A stretch of 51,205 nucleotides of DNA from Flavobacterium sp. UBA6195 (GTDB lineage Bacteria; Bacteroidota; Bacteroidia; Flavobacteriales; Flavobacteriaceae), in contig NZ_DITB01000060.1 in NCBI RefSeq assembly GCF_002422095.1, forward strand, positions 14,939 through 66,143. The letters are read 5' to 3'. Below the pieces are notes generated by a model. That model saw nothing but the letters and a program-made list of their open reading frames with translations. It was not told the DNA's origin and made no database searches. Below are positions 24,019-31,898 of the stretch, piece after piece. The position numbers and the translations under genes are program-made. Positions within the stretch are counted from its first letter, which is position 1, and each line of letters opens with the position of its first letter.

Positions 24019-25266
24019 ATGAACAAAATTATAGTATTAATTAGCTTGCTATCAAACTATTTTATATATAGTCAATCTGGAATTGAGCAAGAACCTCCAT
24101 TCAACATCAAAACGATATCTTTCGTTCAAAATCAAAAAAATGTTGTCCCTTATTTTAAATTAGGCGATCATTTTGAATTTCAATTTGATGACTTGTATGC
24201 AGATGAATCAGACTACTATTATACAATAACTCAATACAATTATGATTGGTCTGAACCAACTAATTTAGCTAAAAACGAGTATCTAAATGGTATGGACAAT
24301 CAAAGAATTATTACATACGAAAACTCATTCAATACACTACAACTTTATTCCCATTACACTCAAAAATTTCCAAATCAATTTAACCAAATCACAAAGAGTG
24401 GAAATTATTTAATTTCCATTTTAAATGACGAAAATGAAATTCTTTTTACCAGAAGATTTGTAATTTATGAAGAGCTAGTTAACCCAAAAATCACCATTAA
24501 AAGAACTCGTGATTTCGAAAATAGAGCTGGAAAACACAACGTTGAATTATCTATAAATTATGGAAATTATATACTACAAAATCCTATAGAAAATGTAAAA
24601 GTTTCATTGATCCAAAATGCCGATTGGAAAAATGAAATCTTAGATATAAAACCGCAATATACATTAGGAACCGAATTGATTTACCGATACAATAAGGAAA
24701 CTCAATTTTGGGGAGGAAATGAATTTTATTCAATTGATAACAAAATTATTAGAGCCACTAATAACACAGTAGCTAAAGTTACTTCTGGTGAAAATTTATA
24801 CAATACTTATTTGTATACGAATCAACCTAGAAAAAATAAAATTTACACCTATTTCCCAGACATAAATGGTAATTTCTATATTGACAACATTAATACCGAA
24901 AAACCAGCCATTCAAGCCGATTATTCTTGGATATACTTTACTCTTGACACACCTTTTTTAAATGATAAAAAAATTATAATTAATGGTATGTTTAATAATT
25001 ACAGCATGTCTGATGATTACAAAATGGATTTTAATAAAAAAACAGGATTATATGAAAAAGCCCTTTTAATTAAACAAGGGTTTACAAATTATCAATACGT
25101 TTTAACAGATAAAAATGGAAAAACAGACTATGAAAATGCAATAGATGGAAATCATTTCGAAACTGATAATTTATATTCTGTTATTGTTTATTACAAAGGA
25201 AATAATGATAGATACCACAGAGTAATCGGAATATCCATTACCAATAGTTTGTATATTCAAAATTAA
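24019..25266 (+). CDS. Type IX secretion system plug protein (DUF5103)
   Basis: A protein of 415 residues with a signal peptide (residues 1 to about 19, IVLISLLSNYFIYSQS). The N-terminal beta-sandwich carries features I recognise from DUF5103: IKTISFVQNQKNVVPYFKLGDHFEFQFDDL, then YYYTITQYNYDW and YLNG; the C-terminal part is another beta-domain (YSWIYFTLDTPF). In F. johnsoniae a protein of this family plugs the periplasmic end of the SprA translocon. The gene is followed with no gap by a DUF3667 gene. A weak -7-like TACATTTA is at 23992-23999. I identify the family from memory, not from an alignment. Confidence 0.85.
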   Translation: MNKIIVLISLLSNYFIYSQSGIEQEPPFNIKTISFVQNQKNVVPYFKLGDHFEFQFDDLYADESDYYYTITQYNYDWSEPTNLAKNEYLNGMDNQRIITYENSFNTLQLYSHYTQKFPNQFNQITKSGNYLISILNDENEILFTRRFVIYEELVNPKITIKRTRDFENRAGKHNVELSINYGNYILQNPIENVKVSLIQNADWKNEILDIKPQYTLGTELIYRYNKETQFWGGNEFYSIDNKIIRATNNTVAKVTSGENLYNTYLYTNQPRKNKIYTYFPDINGNFYIDNINTEKPAIQADYSWIYFTLDTPFLNDKKIIINGMFNNYSMSDDYKMDFNKKTGLYEKALLIKQGFTNYQYVLTDKNGKTDYENAIDGNHFETDNLYSVIVYYKGNNDRYHRVIGISITNSLYIQN

Positions 25267-26322
25267 ATGAAAAGAAAAGATTTAAAATACCGAGGTGAAA
25301 AATGCATCAATTGCGAGACCTCTCTTGATATAAGCGAAAAATATTGTCATGCTTGTGGCCAACTAAATTCAACTAAAAAATTAGATATCAAAGATTTTAT
25401 TGAAGAGTTTTTTTCTAATTTTTACGCATACGATTCCAGGCTAAGAAATACATTTATTACGCTTTTTACAAAACCTGGAGTAGCTGCTCGAGAATTTTCA
25501 GAAGGTAAAAGACACCATCATGCTAATCCATTTCGTTTGTTTTTAAGCATTTCGATTGTTCTTTTTATTGTAATGGATATTGGCACAAGATTCAATAATA
25601 ACCGTCCAAAAGAAAAAACAGAAACGGAATTAATCTCAAAGGATAGCACAAAAATAGATTATAGTAAAATTTATGATACAGGCGTAATTGAGGTAGATAA
25701 AAAAACTGGTAAGGAATTTCATAGAGATTCTATTTACAAAGCAACCGAATTTAATAACCCTGAAAACTTAGATCACTTAACACTTCGTATCACCTCATTT
25801 AGAAACTATAACTTAAAAAACCCTCAAGAAACTCCCGCGGTTGCATTGAAAAAATTAGGATACGAAAACAACAAAATCAACCGATATATCTATGAAAAAG
25901 TACAAAATTTAAAATCAAATGATGTGCTTAGAGAAATTAGCGATTACATTTTAGGAAAATTACCATTTCTGATTTTTTTATCTATCCCGTTTATTGCTAT
26001 TATTTTTTGGATTACTTTTTACAACAAAACATTAAATTATACTGATCATTTAGTTTTCACATACAACTTTTATTCATTCATGTTTGTCAGCTTAATTTTA
26101 TTAGAAATAATTGGATTTATATCTACTGATATTTCTGAAATTTTAATTGGAGTCAGTTTTTCTATTTTGTTTCCAATTTACCTTTATAAATCTTTAAGAA
26201 ATTTTTATCAAAACAGTCGTTGGAAAACAATTTTTAAATTCCTATTTTTGAACATATTATTCATACCCATTTCATTACTAGCTGTTTTCGTATTAATAGC
26301 AGTATCGATAATTTTATTTTAA
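25267..26322 (+). CDS. DUF3667 membrane protein with N-terminal zinc ribbon
   Basis: A protein of 351 residues. Two CxxC pairs (CINC, CHAC) at about 14-34 form a probable zinc ribbon. Then comes the DUF3667 hallmark: FYAYDSRLRNTFITLFTKPGVAAREFSEGKR followed by a hydrophobic stretch FRLFLSISIVLFIVMD. Further membrane helices occur near 236-258, 267-290 and 326-350. Function unknown; the family is frequent in Bacteroidota. ATG follows the stop of the plug gene directly, and apaG starts 3 bp after its stop, so the three form an operon. Confidence 0.82.
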   Translation: MKRKDLKYRGEKCINCETSLDISEKYCHACGQLNSTKKLDIKDFIEEFFSNFYAYDSRLRNTFITLFTKPGVAAREFSEGKRHHHANPFRLFLSISIVLFIVMDIGTRFNNNRPKEKTETELISKDSTKIDYSKIYDTGVIEVDKKTGKEFHRDSIYKATEFNNPENLDHLTLRITSFRNYNLKNPQETPAVALKKLGYENNKINRYIYEKVQNLKSNDVLREISDYILGKLPFLIFLSIPFIAIIFWITFYNKTLNYTDHLVFTYNFYSFMFVSLILLEIIGFISTDISEILIGVSFSILFPIYLYKSLRNFYQNSRWKTIFKFLFLNILFIPISLLAVFVLIAVSIILF

Positions 26323-26325
26323 TAT

Positions 26326-26712
26326 ATGGTTAGTCAAATTACAAAAGGCATAAAAATTTCTGTTTTAACTAGTTTTGAAGGCACATACTTCAAAAACTAC
26401 AAAATTCATTTTGCCTTTTCGTATCATATTACCATTGAAAACCAAAGTAAAGATTCTGTTCAATTAACTACGCGTCATTGGGAAATTTATGATGCCCTTA
26501 ACAATCTTGAGTTAGTAGATGGTGAAGGCGTTATAGGTAAAAAACCTGTAATTAAGCCTGGTGAAAGCTACACCTATTCTTCTGGATGCTTACTTTCCTC
26601 TCCTATTGGCGCTATGAAAGGCTATTTCAATATGGTCAACTTCACTTCAACAAGAAGTTTTAAAGTGATAATACCTACATTTAAATTAAGCGCTCCTTTT
26701 GCACTGAATTAA
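26326..26712 (+). CDS. apaG: ApaG (DUF525) protein
   Basis: A protein of 128 residues, the normal size. The fibronectin-like beta-sandwich is visible as FAFSYHITIENQSKDSVQL, TRHWEIYDA, GEGVIGKKPVIKPGESYTYSSG and MKGYFNMV. ApaG has been linked to Co2+/Mg2+ resistance in enterobacteria and to binding of pyrophosphate groups; its exact role here is not known. Third gene of the operon. Confidence 0.93.
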   Translation: MVSQITKGIKISVLTSFEGTYFKNYKIHFAFSYHITIENQSKDSVQLTTRHWEIYDALNNLELVDGEGVIGKKPVIKPGESYTYSSGCLLSSPIGAMKGYFNMVNFTSTRSFKVIIPTFKLSAPFALN

Positions 26713-26769
26713 AAAATTCATCAATTAAGCTTTGTAATTTTTATTATAGAAAATTCAAAATATACTTTG

Positions 26770-26777
26770 TATTTTTG
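26770..26777 (+). promoter_or_regulatory. -7 box of pruA
   Basis: TATTTTTG matches TAnnTTTG, 63 bp before ATG 26841, so the leader is about 60 nt. Its last base is the first base of the dyad at 26777-26811. Confidence 0.6.
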
Positions 26778-26811
26778 TAATCATTTACGATTTTTTCGTA
26801 ATTCTGATTAC
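26777..26811. promoter_or_regulatory. Nested dyad at the pruA transcription start
   Basis: Outer arms GTAATCA (26777-26783) and TGATTAC (26805-26811); inner arms TTACGA (26785-26790) and TCGTAA (26796-26801), loop TTTTT. It could act as DNA operator or as an RNA hairpin at the mRNA 5' end. Confidence 0.5.
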
Positions 26812-26840
26812 AAAATTGTCTAATCTCAAAATACAACACC

Positions 26841-28466
26841 ATGTTAAAAGGATTTTTTAATGTCCCAAAGGCGGTAAACGAACCCGTAAAATCTTACGCT
26901 CCAGGTTCTCCTGAACGAGCAAAAGTTGCAGAAACATACAAAATGATGTGGAATTCTCTAGTTGAAGTTCCATTATATATAGGTAGCGAAGAAATTAAAA
27001 CTGGCGATACCAAAAATATGACAGCCCCACATGATCACCAACACATTGTAGGTGTTTATCATCAAGCAGACAGAGCTTTAGTTGAAAAAGCAATTACCGA
27101 AGCATTAGAAGCTCGTAAAAAATGGGCGGCAATGGCTTGGGAAAATCGTGCTAGTATTTTCTTAAAAGCGGCTGAATTATTAGCTGGTCCATACCGCGCT
27201 AAAATCAATGCAGCAACTATGATTGCACAATCAAAAACAATTCACCAAGCAGAAATTGACTCAGCTTGTGAGTTGATTGACTTCTTACGTTATAACGTAG
27301 AATTCATGACAAAAATTTATGCAGATCAACCCGCTTCAACTTCAGATATGTGGAATCGTGTTGAATACAGACCATTAGAAGGTTTCGTATATGCAATTAC
27401 ACCTTTTAACTTTACCGCTATTGCAGGAAATTTACCTTCAAGTGCAGCTTTAATGGGGAATGTGGTAGTTTGGAAACCAGCTGCTACACAAGTATATTCT
27501 GCTAATGTAATTATGCAAGTTTTCAAAGAGGCAGGTTTACCAAATGGCGTTATCAACATGGTAATGGGTGATTCTGGAATGGTTTCTGACGTAGTTTTAT
27601 CAAGCCCACATTTAGCAGGAGTTCACTTTACAGGTTCGACTGGTGTTTTCAATGACATTTGGAAAACCATTGGAAACAACATTGCAACTTACAAAACATA
27701 CCCAAGAATCGTTGGAGAAACAGGTGGAAAAGATTTCATCATTGCGCATCCATCAGCAAACGCTGCGCAAGTTGCAGTAGGAATTGCTCGTGGTGCTTTT
27801 GAATTCCAAGGGCAAAAATGTAGTGCTGCATCTCGTGTTTATGTACCACAAAGTTTATGGCCAGCTGTTCAAGCAAAATTAGAAGCCGATTTGAAATCAA
27901 TGAAAATGGGTTCTCCAGAAGATATGAGTAATTTCATTACAGCAGTTATTTCAGAAGCTTCATTTGATAAATTAGCGCGTTACATTGACCAAGCTAAAAA
28001 CGATAGTGATGCAGAAGTTATCATGGGAGGAAATTACGATAAATCAAAAGGGTACTTCATTGAACCAACAGTTATTTTAACTTCAAATCCAAAATACTCT
28101 ACTATGGAAACCGAATTATTCGGACCAGTAGTTACCATTTATATTTACGAAGACGCAAAATGGTCTGAAACATTAAAATTAGTTGACGAAACTTCAGAAT
28201 ACGCTTTAACAGGAGCTGTATTTAGCCAATGTCGTTATGCAGTAGAAGAAGCAACGGTTGCGTTACAAAATGCGGCAGGAAACTTCTACATCAACGATAA
28301 ACCAACAGGTGCTGTTGTAGGAATGCAACCCTTTGGAGGCGCAAGAGGTTCTGGAACTAACGATAAAGCAGGTTCAGCACAAAACTTATTGCGTTGGGCT
28401 TCTGTTAGAACGATTAAAGAAACTTTCGTAACACCAGAAGATTATAAATATCCGTTTTTAGGTTAA
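26841..28466 (+). CDS. pruA: L-glutamate gamma-semialdehyde dehydrogenase
   Basis: A protein of 541 residues. It oxidises glutamate semialdehyde (from proline) to glutamate with NAD+. The aldehyde dehydrogenase residues are in place: Glu293 in VGETGGKDF and nucleophile Cys327 in QGQKCSAASR. The stand-alone length matches the PutA-independent group (P5CDh 1), and VVWKPAATQ and FTGSTGVF fit the cofactor region. Monocistronic, with its own promoter and terminator. No proline dehydrogenase gene is nearby. Confidence 0.96.
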   Translation: MLKGFFNVPKAVNEPVKSYAPGSPERAKVAETYKMMWNSLVEVPLYIGSEEIKTGDTKNMTAPHDHQHIVGVYHQADRALVEKAITEALEARKKWAAMAWENRASIFLKAAELLAGPYRAKINAATMIAQSKTIHQAEIDSACELIDFLRYNVEFMTKIYADQPASTSDMWNRVEYRPLEGFVYAITPFNFTAIAGNLPSSAALMGNVVVWKPAATQVYSANVIMQVFKEAGLPNGVINMVMGDSGMVSDVVLSSPHLAGVHFTGSTGVFNDIWKTIGNNIATYKTYPRIVGETGGKDFIIAHPSANAAQVAVGIARGAFEFQGQKCSAASRVYVPQSLWPAVQAKLEADLKSMKMGSPEDMSNFITAVISEASFDKLARYIDQAKNDSDAEVIMGGNYDKSKGYFIEPTVILTSNPKYSTMETELFGPVVTIYIYEDAKWSETLKLVDETSEYALTGAVFSQCRYAVEEATVALQNAAGNFYINDKPTGAVVGMQPFGGARGSGTNDKAGSAQNLLRWASVRTIKETFVTPEDYKYPFLG

Positions 28467-28489
28467 TCCGAAATACGAAGTAAAAATAA

Positions 28490-28525
28490 AAAACCCGATT
28501 TTCAGTTGAGAATCGGGTTTTGCTT
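28490..28525. terminator. Terminator after pruA, shared with rsmG
   Basis: AAAACCCGATT (28490-28500) pairs with AATCGGGTTTT (28511-28521) around a short loop. It can act in both directions between the convergent genes. Confidence 0.85.
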
Positions 28526-28530
28526 TTTAT

Positions 28531-28565
28531 AGCTAATTACTAATTACTTTTCACTAATCACTTAT
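28531..28565. repeat. Degenerate ACTAATYACT short-word array
   Basis: The stretch repeats CTAATTACT, CTAATTACT and ACTAATCACT with small differences between the pruA terminator and the rsmG stop codon. No protein is encoded by it apart from the stop. Confidence 0.55.
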
Positions 28566-29191
28566 TTCTTATACTTCAACGGCAAATGCACCACTTTCTT
28601 CGTTTCAAAAAACTCGTCTGAAAAGAAATCCGATAAATTATATTGCGTTGCTTTTGGAAAATCCTTTAATTCTTCGGTTAAATCGCCGCCTTTTAGATAT
28701 AAAATTCCGTTGGCTAATTCGTGGTTTTGTTTTTTAGCTACTTTATCATCTACCCATTTTACAAAATCAGGCATATTGGTTACGGCACGACTCACGATAA
28801 AATCGAATTCGTGTTTGACTAATTCGGCACGTTTTTGTTCGGCTTTTACATTTTTTAATCCTAAACTAGCAGCCACTTCATTCACTACTTTGATTTTCTT
28901 TGCAATAACATCAATCAAATAAAAATCAACTTCTGGGAATAAAATCGCTAATGGAATTCCAGGAAAACCACCACCTGTTCCCACATCCATAATTTTAGAA
29001 CCTGGACGGAATTCTATAATTTTTGCAATCCCAAGTGAATGTAAAACGTGACGTGTATATAATTCGTCGATATCTTTTCGTGAAATCACGTTAATTTTGG
29101 CATTCCAATCTTCGTATAAACCTTGTAATTTTTGAAACTGAAGTATTTGATTATCAGATAAATCAGGAAATTGCTTTAAAATGGCTTCCAT
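28562..29191 (-). CDS. rsmG: 16S rRNA (guanine(527)-N7)-methyltransferase
   Basis: A protein of 209 residues, the usual RsmG size. The SAM-binding site is clear: MDVGTGGGFPGIPLAI followed by the acidic strand FYLIDVIAKK, and the family's N-terminal INVISRKD. It methylates G527 near the decoding site. Monocistronic; a -7 box TATTTTTG lies at 29207-29214. Confidence 0.96.
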   Translation of the reverse strand: MEAILKQFPDLSDNQILQFQKLQGLYEDWNAKINVISRKDIDELYTRHVLHSLGIAKIIEFRPGSKIMDVGTGGGFPGIPLAILFPEVDFYLIDVIAKKIKVVNEVAASLGLKNVKAEQKRAELVKHEFDFIVSRAVTNMPDFVKWVDDKVAKKQNHELANGILYLKGGDLTEELKDFPKATQYNLSDFFSDEFFETKKVVHLPLKYKK

Positions 29192-29206
29192 TCGTTAAAA
29201 TTTGCA

Positions 29207-29214
29207 CAAAAATA
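29207..29214 (-). promoter_or_regulatory. -7 box of rsmG
   Basis: TATTTTTG on the minus strand, 15 bp before ATG 29191. Confidence 0.6.
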
Positions 29215-29268
29215 CGCTTTTTGGCGAATAAAAATGAGGAATATCATAAATGAAAAAATTATAATAAT

Positions 29269-29276
29269 TATCTTTG
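29269..29276 (+). promoter_or_regulatory. -7 box of the desaturase gene
   Basis: TATCTTTG matches TAnnTTTG. The expected start near 29280 makes the TTG at 29284 an unlikely initiator and favours ATG 29299. Confidence 0.65.
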
Positions 29277-29298
29277 ACGAAATTTGAATACAATATTT

Positions 29299-30393
29299 AT
29301 GAATACCACAACCCCGATTTTCTCAAAAGAGGACAATCTGAAATTTTTCAGAACTTTAAATAAACGAGTAAACGACTATTTCAAAGAAAACAAAATCAAC
29401 AAAACTGGAAACTGGAAATTACACCTAAAAACCATTGTAATGTTCGGTCTTTTCCTTACACCTTATTTCTTCCTATTAGCTATGGATATGCCGTTTTGGG
29501 TATATTTATTATTAAACGTAGTAATCGGAATTGGAATGGCAGGAGTTGGAATGAACGTAATGCACGATGGAAATCACGGTGCTTACTCAACCAAGTCTTG
29601 GGTAAACAAATTAATGGGCGGAAGTATCTACATCTTAGCTGGAAATGTTTACAATTGGCAAGTACAACACAATGTTTTACATCACACCTATACTAACATT
29701 ATTGGGCATGATGAAGATTTAGAAGCAGGAAGAATTTTACGTTTTTCTAAAACAGCCAAATGGTACAGTCACCACAGATTTCAACATTATTATTCTGTTT
29801 TCCTATACGGATTATTAACCTTCAACTGGGCAATCACAACTGATTTCCTTCAGATGAAACGTTACTTAAAAAGAAAATTATCGTATGGAGAAGCAAAAAG
29901 TCCAGCTTTCCAATGGACTACACTTATCATTACGAAAGCCATTTACTTTTCTATTTGGATTGTATTACCAATAATCGTTGGTGTGACATGGTGGAAAGTA
30001 CTTTTAGGATTTGTTGTAATGCATTACACCGCTGGATTAATTTTGAGTGTTGTGTTCCAATTAGCGCACGTTGTAGAAGACACAGTTAACCCAATGCCAG
30101 ATGAAAACGGAGAAATCGAAAATACTTGGGCTATTCACCAATTGTTCACAACAGCTAACTTTGCTCCTAAAAACTGGATTGTAAATTATTATACAGGTGG
30201 ATTAAATCACCAAATTGAACATCATATTTTCCCGAATATCAGTCACATTCACTATGACAAAATTGCTGAAATTGTAAAGCAAACCGCAGCAGAATGTAAC
30301 TTGCCGTATCACGAGTTCAAAACGACTCGAGCGGCTATCGCATCTCACTTCAAGCATTTGAGAGAATTAGGAAGAAAACCACAATTAGCATAA
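29299..30393 (+). CDS. Membrane fatty-acid (acyl-CoA) desaturase
   Basis: A protein of 364 residues from ATG 29299. The three histidine boxes of membrane di-iron desaturases are present: HDGNH (89-93), HNVLHH (124-129) and QIEHH (305-309). The last box, with Gln, is typical of front-end or linoleoyl-CoA-type enzymes. Four hydrophobic stretches (about 46-62, 66-84, 205-228 and 235-254) fit the family. It inserts a cis double bond in acyl chains; the position cannot be predicted. Monocistronic, ending with a hairpin at 30399-30424. Confidence 0.92.
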   Translation: MNTTTPIFSKEDNLKFFRTLNKRVNDYFKENKINKTGNWKLHLKTIVMFGLFLTPYFFLLAMDMPFWVYLLLNVVIGIGMAGVGMNVMHDGNHGAYSTKSWVNKLMGGSIYILAGNVYNWQVQHNVLHHTYTNIIGHDEDLEAGRILRFSKTAKWYSHHRFQHYYSVFLYGLLTFNWAITTDFLQMKRYLKRKLSYGEAKSPAFQWTTLIITKAIYFSIWIVLPIIVGVTWWKVLLGFVVMHYTAGLILSVVFQLAHVVEDTVNPMPDENGEIENTWAIHQLFTTANFAPKNWIVNYYTGGLNHQIEHHIFPNISHIHYDKIAEIVKQTAAECNLPYHEFKTTRAAIASHFKHLRELGRKPQLA

Positions 30394-30398
30394 TAAAG

Positions 30399-30425
30399 AA
30401 GAGACGCGAGGAATCGCGTCTTTTG
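30399..30425 (+). terminator. Terminator after the desaturase gene
   Basis: AGACGCGA (30402-30409), loop GGAA, TCGCGTCT (30414-30421) followed by TTT. The stem is GC-rich for this genome. Confidence 0.8.
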
Positions 30426-30450
30426 TATTAACTATAATAACTAACACACA

Positions 30451-31635
30451 ATGAACCCGTTATCGGACAGAATCAACAACTTAGCCGTTTCACAAACTTT
30501 AGCTATGGCGGCTTTGGCAAGAGAATTAAAAGCACAAGGAAAAGACATTATTAGCCTTAGTTTAGGAGAACCAGATTTCAATACTCCTGAATTTATTAAA
30601 GAAGCTGCAAAAAAAGCTATCGACGAAAATTACAGTACGTACACTCCAGTTGAAGGTTACTTAGAATTAAAAGAAGCAATTTGCAAAAAATTCAAAAGAG
30701 ATAATAATTTAGACTACAAACCATCACAAATTGTAGTTTCTACAGGAGCAAAACAATCGTTATACAACATTGCACAAGTAATGTTAAACGATGGTGACGA
30801 AGTAATTCTTCCTGCTCCATATTGGGTTTCGTATTACGAAATTATCAAACTTTCTGGCGGAGTTCCGGTTGAAGTTCCTACTTCTGTAGAAAGCGATTTC
30901 AAAATTACACCAGAACAATTAGAAGCAGCTATCACACCAAAAACAAAAATGATGTGGTTCAGTTCGCCTTGTAACCCAAGTGGTTCGGTTTACAATCGTG
31001 AAGAATTAACGGCTTTAGCTAAAGTTTTAGAAAAACATCCACACGTATATGTAGTTTCTGATGAAATCTACGAACACATCAACTTTTCAGGAACATTTTG
31101 CAGTATCGCATCAATTCCAGGAATGTTAGAAAGAACGATTACAGTTAATGGTGTTGCAAAAGCATTCGCAATGACAGGTTGGAGAATTGGTTATATCGGA
31201 GCACCAGAATTCATCGCAAAAGCATGTACTAAAATTCAAGGACAAGTTACTTCGGGAGCTAATTCTATTGCACAAAGAGCAACGATTACTGCTGTTGAAG
31301 CAGATCCAAGCGTTTTGAACGAAATGGTTTCAGCCTTCAAAAACCGTAGAGATTTAGTTGTTGGATTAGTTAAAGAAATTCCAGGATTCAAATTGAATGT
31401 TCCAGAAGGAGCGTTCTATGTATTCCCTGATGTTTCTTACTACTTTGGAAAAACCATCAAAGGAACCGAAATTAAAAACGCAACTGATTTCTCCATGTTC
31501 TTATTGGCGGAAGCAAATGTAGCAACGGTAACTGGAGACGCTTTTGGAAATCCAAATTGTATTCGTTTCTCTTACGCAACAAGCGAAGCTTTATTAACAG
31601 AAGCAATGAGAAGAATCAAAGAAGCAGTTTCTTAA
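30451..31635 (+). CDS. PLP-dependent aminotransferase, aspartate aminotransferase-like
   Basis: A protein of 394 residues of the class I/II aminotransferase fold. The N-terminal substrate lid reads SLGEPDF; the PLP pocket includes STGAKQSLYN and SSPCNPSG; the Schiff-base lysine is Lys237 in NGVAKAFAMTGWRIG; the C-terminal Arg is in NCIRFSYA. The sequence fits subgroup I-gamma aspartate aminotransferases, though aromatic or prephenate activity is possible. Cytoplasmic. Monocistronic with a terminator at 31656-31696. Confidence 0.92.
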   Translation: MNPLSDRINNLAVSQTLAMAALARELKAQGKDIISLSLGEPDFNTPEFIKEAAKKAIDENYSTYTPVEGYLELKEAICKKFKRDNNLDYKPSQIVVSTGAKQSLYNIAQVMLNDGDEVILPAPYWVSYYEIIKLSGGVPVEVPTSVESDFKITPEQLEAAITPKTKMMWFSSPCNPSGSVYNREELTALAKVLEKHPHVYVVSDEIYEHINFSGTFCSIASIPGMLERTITVNGVAKAFAMTGWRIGYIGAPEFIAKACTKIQGQVTSGANSIAQRATITAVEADPSVLNEMVSAFKNRRDLVVGLVKEIPGFKLNVPEGAFYVFPDVSYYFGKTIKGTEIKNATDFSMFLLAEANVATVTGDAFGNPNCIRFSYATSEALLTEAMRRIKEAVS

Positions 31636-31655
31636 ATCACAAACAAATATATTAG

Positions 31656-31696
31656 CACGAATTGATTTATTAAATTAAACCAATTCGTGTTTTTTT
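31656..31696 (+). terminator. Terminator after the aminotransferase gene
   Basis: CACGAATTG (31656-31664) pairs with CAATTCGTG (31681-31689), followed by seven T. Confidence 0.8.
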
Positions 31697-31759
31697 ATGC
31701 TCTAAATTCAAAAAAAGCGAACTTGAATTAGAAATCTTGGATTTTTTATAAGAACTTTG

Positions 31760-31898
31760 CACACTTTTTTTCGGCAAATCCCGAAAGATTAAAGATTTAC
31801 AAATGAAATCGCCACTAAAAAAGATTGCGTAAGCAATCACAAATTAAAAAAAAGCGATTCCATATGTTACATCTGAAAAATTATAGTCAGAACATATG
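31760..31898 (+). promoter_or_regulatory. Structured 5' leader of the U32 peptidase gene
   Basis: The gap 31636-31895 holds no gene. Its right part contains three hairpins: TTTCGG/CCGAAA (31769-31774 with 31781-31786); GATTGC/GCAATC with loop GTAA (31823-31838), enclosed by AATCGC (31807-31812) and GCGATT (31854-31859); and CATATGTT (31861-31868) with AACATATG (31891-31898). The last right arm contains the start codon at 31896, so this hairpin could hide it. Confidence 0.45.
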
